Assembly (NCBI GenBank): GCA_014859075.1
Contig: JACUUW010000051.1
Coordinates: 1 to 10,809 of the forward strand
Direction of reading: 5' to 3'
DNA: 10,809 nt
Source: Desulforudis sp.
GTDB taxonomy: Bacteria > Bacillota > Desulfotomaculia > Desulfotomaculales > Desulforudaceae
Below, piece after piece: positions 1-6,521 of this stretch. The position numbers and the translations under genes are program-made. The notes beneath the pieces were generated by a model that was not told the DNA's origin, searched no databases, and was given only the letters and a program-made list of their open reading frames with translations. Within the stretch, counting starts at the first letter, position 1; each line of letters opens with the position of its first letter.

Positions 1-497
1 TCGTCAATAATAGCCGAAGTGTCGAGCAGCTTTGAGTCCCCGCGGTTCGTTTTTTCCCGGCTGAACCACGGGATGTTGCCGAACATGCCGAAAATGTCGT
101 CCCGCTTTTTCACGGCCAATACCATCCCGAGATAGCCGAGGAAAGCCGCGAGAATGACAATGGCCACCTGGCCGACATATCCGAAACCGGAGAGAAGAGA
201 ACCAACAAGATTGGCAATAAAAAGACCAAGGATAAGTCCGAAGGAACCGAAAAGAAGATCCTGAATGGGCATTTTCTGCAGGTATTCGACCGAACGCGCC
301 ACCGACAAGCTACTGATGTTAATGATCCGGGGCGCGGCGACGATTCCGAAAACCAGGCCGAACACGACCGCCAAGCCCGCAATGCCGAAGCCGACCGTTG
401 GCGCGAAGTACTCGCCGACCAGCAGATAATACCCAAGGGCACCGCCGCCCACGCTGAAAGCCAGGACCAGGGCGAAAAAGGCGATCTTCCGTACCAT
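1..497 (-). CDS. yacL: YacL-type membrane PIN/TRAM-domain protein, 3' end cut by the window
   Basis: Partial gene: 165 codons are present, whereas the family is about 360 residues long. The ATG at 497 follows a GGGGGGTG ribosome binding site. Seen: a strongly hydrophobic N-terminal half with about four predicted membrane helices (residues 5-26, 34-55, 80-104 and 110-131), then a charged linker (KKRDD at about 135). It ends with KLLDTSAIID at 156-165, where D159 matches the first acidic metal ligand of a PIN nuclease domain. The rest of the PIN domain and the C-terminal TRAM domain lie beyond the window. Known: YacL proteins lie in this cluster, usually between the radA/disA region and ispD/ispF, and are predicted membrane-anchored RNases of unclear substrate. 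The gene is separated from carD by an intrinsic terminator, so it probably has its own promoter. The family call rests on the helices plus PIN start plus synteny. Confidence 0.88.
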   Translation of the reverse strand, partial: MVRKIAFFALVLAFSVGGGALGYYLLVGEYFAPTVGFGIAGLAVVFGLVFGIVAAPRIINISSLSVARSVEYLQKMPIQDLLFGSFGLILGLFIANLVGSLLSGFGYVGQVAIVILAAFLGYLGMVLAVKKRDDIFGMFGNIPWFSREKTNRGDSKLLDTSAIID

Positions 498-541
498 ACT
501 TTACACCCCCCTTCCATACCGGGAGTTTAATCGCCATGCTA

Positions 542-561
542 CCTATATTATCCTATATTAT
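542..561. repeat. Perfect tandem 10-bp repeat in the yacL leader
   Basis: CCTATATTAT occurs twice back to back (542-551 and 552-561). The unit is one helical turn long and each copy carries a -10-like hexamer on the minus strand, so it may offer two start positions for yacL. It may also be chance in AT-rich DNA. Confidence 0.6.
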
Positions 562-575
562 ACAATTATTAAAAA
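557..575 (-). promoter_or_regulatory. Candidate yacL promoter (AT-rich, weak -35)
   Basis: On the minus strand a perfect TATAAT lies at 562-557, about 60 bp before the yacL start and just downstream of the carD terminator. A second -10-like GATAAT lies 10 bp further on (552-547) because the surrounding 10-mer is tandemly duplicated. No good -35 is visible; the closest is TTGTAT about 19 bp upstream. Inference only, based on the -10 and the need for a promoter after a terminator. Confidence 0.4.
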
Positions 576-585
576 GGCCTTATAC

Positions 586-613
586 AAAAAAGCTGGCGTT
601 TTGTTTCGCCAGC
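586..613 (-). terminator. Intrinsic terminator of carD
   Basis: Minus-strand RNA would form a perfect 7-bp stem GCTGGCG/CGCCAGC (613-607 with 598-592) around an 8-nt loop, followed at once by six U (591-586). The stem begins one base after the carD stop codon (617-615). This is a classic Rho-independent terminator and separates carD from yacL. Confidence 0.85.
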
Positions 614-614
614 G

Positions 615-1094
615 TCAGGCAAGCATTTCCTCCAATATTGATCGAGTTTTATCTTCTGCTACTTCGGTGGCCAACACCAACTCACTAATCAGGATTTGCC
701 TCGCGCTTTCCAGCATTCGCTTTTCTCCGGAAGACAGACCCTTCTCACGCTCCCTCCGGGCCAGATTCCGCACAACCTCGGCTACCTCATAGATATTGCC
801 GCTCTTGATCTTCTCAAGATTCGCCCGGTATCTCCGGTTCCAGTTACCCGGCATCTGAGTGCTGACACCCTTCAGAATATGAAAAACCTCTTGGACTTCT
901 TCGTGGCCGATAACCTGCCGCAAACCAATATTCTTACCGCTCGAAGTGGGTACCATCACCTTCATATTCCCGATCGGCAAGCGGAGCACGTAGTACTGCT
1001 GTCGCGCTCCCAGAATCTCTTTCTCTTCAATCGCTTCTATGATTCCGGCTCCATGCATGGGGTAGACAACCTTATCCCCAATTTTGAACAACAT
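615..1094 (-). CDS. carD: CarD/CdnL-family RNA polymerase-binding transcription regulator
   Basis: 159 residues. The ATG at 1094 has an AGGAGGTGG ribosome binding site just upstream; an in-frame start 14 codons earlier would include the promoter leader and is rejected. The N-terminus FKIGDKVVYPMHGAGII (3-19) is the hallmark of the CarD/TRCF RNA polymerase-interaction domain (about residues 1-65, mostly beta). The helical C-terminal domain includes MPGNWNRRYR (81-90); W85 corresponds to the Trp that wedges into the minor groove at the -10 edge in mycobacterial CarD. The rest (100-155) is charged helix. Known role: binds the RNA polymerase beta subunit and stabilises or adjusts open complexes, notably at rRNA and stress-related promoters. 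The gene has its own near-consensus promoter and terminator, so it is probably monocistronic, although its position after disA is syntenic in related Clostridia. Confidence 0.93.
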   Translation of the reverse strand: MLFKIGDKVVYPMHGAGIIEAIEEKEILGARQQYYVLRLPIGNMKVMVPTSSGKNIGLRQVIGHEEVQEVFHILKGVSTQMPGNWNRRYRANLEKIKSGNIYEVAEVVRNLARREREKGLSSGEKRMLESARQILISELVLATEVAEDKTRSILEEMLA

Positions 1095-1126
1095 GCGCCA
1101 CCTCCTAAAACCCCTCTCATCCAAAC

Positions 1127-1156
1127 AGTATAACACAAACTAGCCATTTCTGTCAA
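1127..1156 (-). promoter_or_regulatory. Sigma-A promoter of carD
   Basis: On the minus strand a perfect -35 TTGACA (1156-1151), an 18-bp spacer and a -10 TATACT (1132-1127). The predicted start near 1120 gives a leader of about 26 nt ending in the AGGAGG site of carD. This is among the best promoters in the window. Confidence 0.8.
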
Positions 1157-1164
1157 AAACACGG

Positions 1165-1247
1165 GTCCGGGCGCGTCCGGGCGTTTCCACACTAAGATTT
1201 CCAGGAATACAGAGGTTACCACTGACCACCGACGACTGACGACCGTT
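1165..1247. repeat. disA-carD intergenic DNA with short tandem repeats
   Basis: Between disA and the carD promoter there is a 10-bp tandem pair GTCCGGGCGC/GTCCGGGCGT (1165-1184). There is also a purine/pyrimidine-patterned stretch built from ACTGACCACCG and ACGACTGACGACC (1220-1244), flanked by direct copies of GTTACC (1215-1220 and 1245-1250), the second overlapping the disA stop codon. No U-tract terminator is visible. It looks like low-complexity repeat drift or a fragment of a dispersed repeat; function unknown. Confidence 0.5.
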
Positions 1248-2331
1248 ACCGGTATCTTTCCTGCAGCAGCTGGTTCCAGTAGCGGCTCAACCCGTCCTTG
1301 ATCGAACGGGCCCTGGTCTCGCCGATACCCTCCACCTCGTCCAACTCCTCCAGGGACGCGTTCAGGACCTGGCTCAGGGTACCGAAAGTCATCACCAGGT
1401 TCTCAACGACCGGGTAGGGCAGCCGCGGAATCTTGCCCAAAACCCGGTAACCACGTGGTGAAACGTTCTGCTCCAGGATGGCACTCCCCCCGGAATAGCC
1501 CAACACCCGGGCAATCAGGGGCAGGTCGAGCAGGTCTTCACTCGGCCAGGATTCAACGATACTCAGGATCTGCCTGTGCGGCTTCTCGTCCGGGTTGACA
1601 TTGTAGTCCCGGATCACCATCAGGCCTTCGTTTTCCACATTACTGACCAGTTCCTCCAGCTGCATGGTGATCAGGCGCCCCTCCGTGCCCAGTTCGCAGA
1701 TGTACTTTTCTATTTCCTTGACCACCCGGAGGGTCATGACCACCCGCTGGATCACTTTGCACACTTCAAAAAGGGTGACCGTATCCTCAAACTCGGTGAT
1801 GCTCAGGCTCACCAGGACCCGGTCGAGTACGGTCCGGTACTTCTCCAGAGTCTGTAAGGCTTGGTTGGCCTTGGTGAAGATGACCTCCAGGTCCCGGAGG
1901 ACGTACTTCATGGCCCCCTTGTAAATGCTGATCACCCCGCGCCGCTCGGAAATCGAGATCACGAGGGCGTCCGTCTGCCGCGCCACACGCTCGGCCGTAC
2001 GGTGCCGGATGCCGGTTTCGTTGGATGGAATACCAAGGTCGGGAACCAGTTGGGTGTTCGCCACAAGAATCCGGCGGGAGTCCTTGTCCACGATGATCGC
2101 CCCATCCATTTTGGCCAACTCGTAGAGCTTGGCCGGTGAAAAATCGGCGTTCACGTGAAAGCCGCCTTCCGCGATTTCCAGTACCTCAGGCTGGTCGGCG
2201 ATCACGATCAGGGCTCCGCTCTCGGAACGTAGGATGTGTTCCAGCCCCTCACGCAAGGGGGTGCCGGGAGCCACGGTACGCAACACCTTCAGCAGCTGTT
2301 CTTCAGCACGCTCGTCAAGCAAGGCATCCAC
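1246..2331 (-). CDS. disA: DNA integrity scanning protein DisA, diadenylate cyclase
   Basis: 361 residues, the usual family length. The start is a GTG at 2331, 12 bp after the radA stop, with a purine-rich GGGAAGG before it. Known: makes c-di-AMP from two ATP, scans DNA and pauses at branched structures; in Bacillus it controls sporulation entry and repair. Seen: N-terminal DAC domain (about 10-145) with the catalytic KMDGAIIVD (74-82, DGA at 76-78) and GIRHRTAERVARQTDA (107-122, RHR at 109-111), both intact. A helical linker follows (about 150-285), then a C-terminal helix-hairpin-helix DNA-binding region (about 318-350, with VEGIGETRA). Its tight linkage to radA fits the known physical and functional RadA-DisA interaction, in which RadA modulates cyclase activity in Bacillus. 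Very probably co-transcribed with radA. Confidence 0.97.
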   Translation of the reverse strand: MDALLDERAEEQLLKVLRTVAPGTPLREGLEHILRSESGALIVIADQPEVLEIAEGGFHVNADFSPAKLYELAKMDGAIIVDKDSRRILVANTQLVPDLGIPSNETGIRHRTAERVARQTDALVISISERRGVISIYKGAMKYVLRDLEVIFTKANQALQTLEKYRTVLDRVLVSLSITEFEDTVTLFEVCKVIQRVVMTLRVVKEIEKYICELGTEGRLITMQLEELVSNVENEGLMVIRDYNVNPDEKPHRQILSIVESWPSEDLLDLPLIARVLGYSGGSAILEQNVSPRGYRVLGKIPRLPYPVVENLVMTFGTLSQVLNASLEELDEVEGIGETRARSIKDGLSRYWNQLLQERYR

Positions 2332-2343
2332 CCCTTCCCATTA

Positions 2344-3669
2344 TCACCCGGTAAGAAAAGCATCCAGAAATTCCGCCAGGGTACCGGCCGCAAACAACTC
2401 CAAACCTTCGGGCACGTCTCCGGGCATGTTCGGCAACAAAGCCTTCGCGAAACCCAGTTTGGCGGCTTCTCTCAGTCTTTTGTCGAGGGCGGGTACGGGC
2501 CGCAACTCCCCAGTCAGACCGACCTCGCCGATCACCACCGCCCGGGTCGGCAGAGCCCGATTACGGAAACTTGAGGCCAAGGCCAAAGCAATGCCCAGGT
2601 CGGCGGCCGGCTCGGTGATCTTAACCCCACCGACAACGTTTACGTACACGTCCTGGTTGCTGAGCACCATACCCACCTGCTTTTCAAGCACGGCGGTCAT
2701 CAGGATCACCCGGTTGTAGTCCACCCCCGCGGTCAACCGCCGGGGCGAACCAAAACCGGACGAACCGACCAGCGCCTGTATTTCAACCAGGAACGGACGG
2801 GTACCTTCCACACTGGAAACGACCACAGAACCCGGCACCGGCGCTTCCCTGCCGCTCAGAAACAGTCGGGACGGGTTTTCCACTTGCCGGAGTCCGGCGG
2901 AATGCATCTCGAAGACCCCGATCTCGTTCGTGGAGCCGAACCGGTTCTTGACCCCGCGGAGAACACGGTAAGTGTGGTGCCGATCCCCCTCCAGGTACAG
3001 AACTACATCCACCATGTGCTCCAGGGTTCGGGGACCGGCCAGTAAACCTTCCTTGGTGACGTGCCCCACCAGCAGTACCGGGATTCCGGTGCTCTTGGCC
3101 AGGCGCGTCAGGCGCAAGGTACACTCCCGTACCTGCCCCAGGCTCCCGGGAACAGCCGCCAACCCCGCACGAAACACCGTCTGGATGGAATCGACCACCA
3201 CCATTCTCGGCCGAACTTCGGAGCAGTGGTTTTCGATCCGCTCGATATCGGTCTCGGCCGCCAGATAGAGGCCGGGATGCACAGCACCCAAGCGGTCGGC
3301 CCGCAGGCGCACCTGTAGTGCCGACTCCTCACCGGATACATAAAGAACGGGGGAGTCCCCCCCGGTACGTCCGACCTCAAAGGCCGCCTGTAACAACAGC
3401 GTGGATTTGCCGATGCCTGGGTCCCCGCCGACAAGGACCACCGACCCCGGGACAACGCCTCCCCCGAGAACCCGGTCCATCTCGGAAATGCCACTTGTGA
3501 AACGCAGCGCCTCGGTCGTCGCCACTGCGGTGATGGGTCGCGGCGGCTCACCCGCAAGCAGTCCCGCGGCGCTTTCCCGGTTCTCTTCCTCGAAGGTGTG
3601 CCACTGCCCGCAACCCGGACAGCGCCCCAACCAGCGTATCGATTGATAACCGCATTCCCGACAACGCAC
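2344..3669 (-). CDS. radA: DNA repair protein RadA (branch migration ATPase)
   Basis: 441 residues, a little shorter than the roughly 455 typical. The start is a GTG at 3669 with GCGAGGA upstream; an in-frame TAG five codons earlier excludes a longer form with the usual extra N-terminal residues. Seen: C4 zinc finger C3/C6/C17/C20; RecA-like ATPase with Walker A GGDPGIGKST (81-90) and Walker B MVVVDS (156-161); the RadA-specific KNRFG motif (241-245); and a C-terminal Lon-protease-like domain (about 275-441) used for oligomerisation rather than proteolysis. Known: a hexameric DnaB-like motor that extends recombination intermediates and works with RecA. It is the first gene of a radA-disA unit. 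Its leader is unusual because a 177-bp inverted-repeat element lies between its promoter and its ribosome binding site. Confidence 0.97.
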   Translation of the reverse strand: MRCRECGYQSIRWLGRCPGCGQWHTFEEENRESAAGLLAGEPPRPITAVATTEALRFTSGISEMDRVLGGGVVPGSVVLVGGDPGIGKSTLLLQAAFEVGRTGGDSPVLYVSGEESALQVRLRADRLGAVHPGLYLAAETDIERIENHCSEVRPRMVVVDSIQTVFRAGLAAVPGSLGQVRECTLRLTRLAKSTGIPVLLVGHVTKEGLLAGPRTLEHMVDVVLYLEGDRHHTYRVLRGVKNRFGSTNEIGVFEMHSAGLRQVENPSRLFLSGREAPVPGSVVVSSVEGTRPFLVEIQALVGSSGFGSPRRLTAGVDYNRVILMTAVLEKQVGMVLSNQDVYVNVVGGVKITEPAADLGIALALASSFRNRALPTRAVVIGEVGLTGELRPVPALDKRLREAAKLGFAKALLPNMPGDVPEGLELFAAGTLAEFLDAFLTG

Positions 3670-3685
3670 AGGCAGTCCTCGCTAT

Positions 3686-3862
3686 AAGAAACCAGAATTC
3701 AGGAGTCAGAATACAGAATTCAGAATAGGAAACAGAGAGTCACCGGAAGCGGATGCCATCCCGGAAAACCATCGGCATTGGGAAGCCGGCACGAACCTCT
3801 CAGGCCGGAATTCAGAATATGGCCCTTTATTCTGAATTCTGACTCCTCAATTCTGTATTCTT
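3686..3862. repeat. 177-bp inverted-repeat (MITE-like) element in the radA leader
   Basis: The arms at 3686-3727 and 3828-3862 are inverted copies built around AGAATTCAGGAGTCAGAAT. Positions 3693-3712 pair with 3855-3836 with one mismatch. The left arm then has a 7-bp insertion ACAGAAT (3713-3719), after which 3720-3727 pair perfectly with 3835-3828. An additional copy GAATTCAGAATA (3808-3819) sits inside the element and forms a perfect 12-bp hairpin with 3828-3839 around an 8-nt loop. The roughly 100-bp interior has no reading frame. The outer ends fall exactly between the radA -10 region and the radA ribosome binding site. It resembles a non-autonomous palindromic repeat; a family name cannot be given from this sequence alone. 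Confidence 0.72.
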
Positions 3863-3866
3863 GTTT

Positions 3867-3895
3867 ATTATACCATTTTCTGGTCTAGACCACAA
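3867..3895 (-). promoter_or_regulatory. Sigma-A promoter of radA-disA with an overlapping palindrome
   Basis: On the minus strand TTGTGG (3895-3890), a 17-bp spacer and a perfect TATAAT (3872-3867), giving a start near 3860. A perfect 12-bp palindrome TGGTCTAGACCA (3881-3892) covers the end of the -35 and half of the spacer, a good position for an operator, though no known regulator is recognised. The leader to the radA start would be about 190 nt. Confidence 0.62.
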
Positions 3896-3959
3896 GTCGA
3901 AGACCGTCATCTGATGTGCTTATTTCTCAGAACATAGGGATGGGCTGTATCCCCGCATT

Positions 3960-6398
3960 TCACCTGGAAGCCCGGATGGTGATTTCGTCTCCCTTGGCAT
4001 CCAGCAGCAGCTGGTCGCCGCGTTCAAAGCCGCCCCGAAGCAGCTCTTCCGAGAGTCTGTCTTCCACCCGGCGCTGGATGGTGCGCCGGAGCGGCCGCGC
4101 CCCGTACTTCTCGTCAACGCCCTCCCGGACCAACAGGTCCTTTACCTCGTCGGTGAATTCGACCTTGACATCGCTTTCTTCCAGCCTGCGGGCTACGTCA
4201 CGGAGCATCAACTCCGCAATCTGTCGAATTTCCACGTCGGTGAGCGCGTGAAAGACGATGATCTCGTCCAGGCGGTTTAGGAACTCCGGACGGAAGGTCC
4301 GGTGCAGTTCACCCATCACGTTCTCCTTCATGCGTTCATAACCGGCCGCCTGGTCGTTACCGGTCACGAAGCCCATCCGGGCCTCTTTTTGAATCAGGCT
4401 GACTCCGACATTGGAAGTCATGATGATTACCGTGTTTCGGAAATCGACAGTACGTCCCCGGGCATCGGTAAGCCGTCCGTCCTCTAAAACCTGCAACAGG
4501 ACGTTGAAAACCTCAGGGTGCGCCTTTTCGATTTCGTCCAGCAGTATGACCGTATACGGCCGACGGCGTACGGCCTCGGTCAGTTGGCCGCCTTCGTCGA
4601 AACCGACGTAACCGGGAGGCGCCCCCACCAGCCGGGAGACGGTGTGCCGTTCCTGGTATTCCGACATGTCGATCCGCACCAGTGCGTCCTCGTCGCCGAA
4701 CAAGGCCTCGCCCAAGGCTCGGGCCAGCTCGGTTTTGCCGACTCCGGTGGGACCAAGGAAGATGAAAGAACCGACCGGCCGCCGCGGATCCTTCAAACCG
4801 GTGCGGGCCCGGCGGACGGCCCGGGACACAGCCCGCACAGCCTCGTCCTGCCCCACGACCCGCTCGTGGAGAATATCCTCCATCCGTAGCAGACGTTCTG
4901 TTTCCTCCTCGGCCAACTTTTTCACCGGAACACCGGTCCAGCTGGAAACGATGTGCGCGATGTCCTGTTCATCCACCACCACTTCGTCGCCACCCTTCTG
5001 TTGGCGCCAGGATTCCTGGGAGGCCTCCAACTCACGCCGCAGCTTCTGCTCCTGGTCACGCAACTGGGCCGCTTTCTCAAACTCCTGGGCGGCCACCGCC
5101 GCCTCCTTTTCCTTGTGCAGTTCCTCAACCTTTTGTTCCATTTCCTTCAGTTCCGGCGGCATCGTGAACGCCTGGAGCCGTACCCGGGCCCCGGCCTCGT
5201 CGATCAGGTCGATGGCCTTGTCCGGCAGGAACCGGTCGGCGATGTACCGGTCGGAAAGCCGGGCCGCGCTCTCCACGGCCTCGTCGGTGATCCGGACCCG
5301 GTGGTGCGCCTCGTACCGGTCCCGCAAACCCCGCAAAATGGCGATCGTCTCCTCAACCGTCGGCTCATCGACCGTAATCGGTTGAAAACGACGTTCCAGT
5401 GCGGAATCCCGCTCCACGTATTTCCGGTATTCGTCCAAGGTGGTCGCCCCGATGGTCTGCAGCTCGCCCCGGGCGAGCGCCGGCTTCAAAATGTTGGCCG
5501 CGTCGATCGCACCCTCGGCCGCCCCGGCCCCGACCAAAGTATGCAGTTCGTCGATGAACAGGACGATGTTCCCGGCACCTTTAATTTCCTCAAGCACCTT
5601 CTTCAAACGCTCTTCAAACTCGCCGCGGTACTTGGTCCCGGCCACGAGCGAAGCCAGATCCAGGGCGATCACCCGCTTGTCGTTCAGCACCTCGGGCACG
5701 TTTCCCGCGCTGATGCGCTGGGCCAAACCTTCCGCGATCGCCGTCTTGCCCACGCCCGGGTCCCCGATCAAACACGGATTGTTCTTGGTCCGCCGGCTAA
5801 GGATCTGGATCACCCGCTCAATCTCATGGTCCCGTCCGATTACCGGATCAAGCTTGCCCTCCCCGGCCAGCGCGGTCAGGTCCCGCGCGTGTTGGTCCAG
5901 ATTCGGGGTGTTGGTTTTGGCCTGCTGCGGTGTCCGCCCGGGGCCGCCCTCGTGTTGCCCCGCGCCGCCCAGCATTTGCAGGACCAGGGTCCTGACCCGT
6001 TCCAGATCGGCACCCATCCCGGTGAGAATCTGGGCGGCCACCCCCTCACCCTCCCGGATCAGACCCAGGAGAATATGCTCGGTACCTACGTAGTTGTGTC
6101 CCAGCCGGCGCGCCTCGTCGATGGCCAGTTCCAACACCTTCTTCGCCCGCGGCGTGAAGGACACCTCCACCACCGCCCCGGCGCCCTGGCCCGGTTCCAC
6201 CATCTTCTCGATCGCCGCGCGGATCTTGCGCACGTCAATATTCATCTCGGCCAACACCTTCGCCGAGACGCCCTCACCCTCCCGGACCAGGCCCAGAAGC
6301 AGGTGTTCGGTGCCGATATAGGGGTAACCCAGCCTTCTGGCCTCTTCCTGGGCCAGCAGGATTACCTTTTGGGCCCGCCGGGTGAACCGTCCGAACAT
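3960..6398 (-). CDS. clpC: AAA+ protein unfoldase ClpC (ClpP partner)
   Basis: 812 residues, normal for ClpC. ATG at 6398 with GGAGGTGG upstream. Seen: two N-terminal Clp_N repeats (about 3-70 and 80-145), each with GTEH(L/I)LLGL, whose Glu (E31 and E107) match the phosphoarginine-pocket glutamates known in Bacillus ClpC. Then NBD1 with Walker A GDPGVGKT (212-219) and Walker B VLFIDE (279-284); a middle coiled coil with a UVR motif (about 415-455), the site that contacts McsB/MecA-type adaptors; and NBD2 with GPTGVGKT (549-556) and VILLDE (617-622). MGF (675-677) sits where the ClpP-docking loop is expected. Known role: unfolds phosphoarginine-marked or adaptor-delivered proteins and feeds them to ClpP. 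Last gene of the CtsR operon. No convincing terminator follows. Confidence 0.98.
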   Translation of the reverse strand: MFGRFTRRAQKVILLAQEEARRLGYPYIGTEHLLLGLVREGEGVSAKVLAEMNIDVRKIRAAIEKMVEPGQGAGAVVEVSFTPRAKKVLELAIDEARRLGHNYVGTEHILLGLIREGEGVAAQILTGMGADLERVRTLVLQMLGGAGQHEGGPGRTPQQAKTNTPNLDQHARDLTALAGEGKLDPVIGRDHEIERVIQILSRRTKNNPCLIGDPGVGKTAIAEGLAQRISAGNVPEVLNDKRVIALDLASLVAGTKYRGEFEERLKKVLEEIKGAGNIVLFIDELHTLVGAGAAEGAIDAANILKPALARGELQTIGATTLDEYRKYVERDSALERRFQPITVDEPTVEETIAILRGLRDRYEAHHRVRITDEAVESAARLSDRYIADRFLPDKAIDLIDEAGARVRLQAFTMPPELKEMEQKVEELHKEKEAAVAAQEFEKAAQLRDQEQKLRRELEASQESWRQQKGGDEVVVDEQDIAHIVSSWTGVPVKKLAEEETERLLRMEDILHERVVGQDEAVRAVSRAVRRARTGLKDPRRPVGSFIFLGPTGVGKTELARALGEALFGDEDALVRIDMSEYQERHTVSRLVGAPPGYVGFDEGGQLTEAVRRRPYTVILLDEIEKAHPEVFNVLLQVLEDGRLTDARGRTVDFRNTVIIMTSNVGVSLIQKEARMGFVTGNDQAAGYERMKENVMGELHRTFRPEFLNRLDEIIVFHALTDVEIRQIAELMLRDVARRLEESDVKVEFTDEVKDLLVREGVDEKYGARPLRRTIQRRVEDRLSEELLRGGFERGDQLLLDAKGDEITIRASR

Positions 6399-6521
6399 TG
6401 TGTATCCACCTCCGCATATCTATGCTGATGCTTCTCGCGGGGTATTCCCCGCAAATTGTCTTTTCGTTCAAAGAGTATCCCCATTTGACAGTCCTTTTCC
6501 GGGGACAGTCATTCCGGTTGT
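6399..6521. other. mcsB-clpC intercistronic region with hairpin and repeat
   Basis: This 123-bp gap is long for an otherwise tight operon. It contains a perfect 6-bp GC stem with a 4-nt loop (GCGGGG-TATT-CCCCGC, 6437-6452) 38 bp before clpC. It also has two direct copies of GACAGTC (6487-6493 and 6504-6510) in a C/T-rich setting. The hairpin has no U-tract, so it is not an intrinsic terminator; RNA processing or stabilisation of the clpC mRNA is possible. No complete CtsR box and no clear promoter is seen here. Confidence 0.6.

Noticed and set aside
1095..1136. Longer CarD with 14 extra N-terminal residues
   Set aside because: That start lies upstream of the predicted transcript start and overlaps the -10; the ATG at 1094 has an AGGAGG site and gives the family N-terminus.
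3901..3960. Hairpin GGGAT/ATCCC just after clpC as an intrinsic terminator
   Set aside because: The stem is only 5 bp (one extra G-U pair) with a 7-nt loop and no U-tract follows; read-through into radA cannot be excluded.
4953..6428. 491-codon open frame on the plus strand opposite clpC
   Set aside because: It is the antisense of a fully conserved clpC; its composition (Pro, Arg, Leu, His rich, no recognisable domain) is what high-GC antisense frames give.
6399..6521. Second CtsR box or promoter before clpC
   Set aside because: Only a single heptad-like TGTCAAA is present, with no tandem partner at the 3-bp spacing, and no credible -35/-10 pair.
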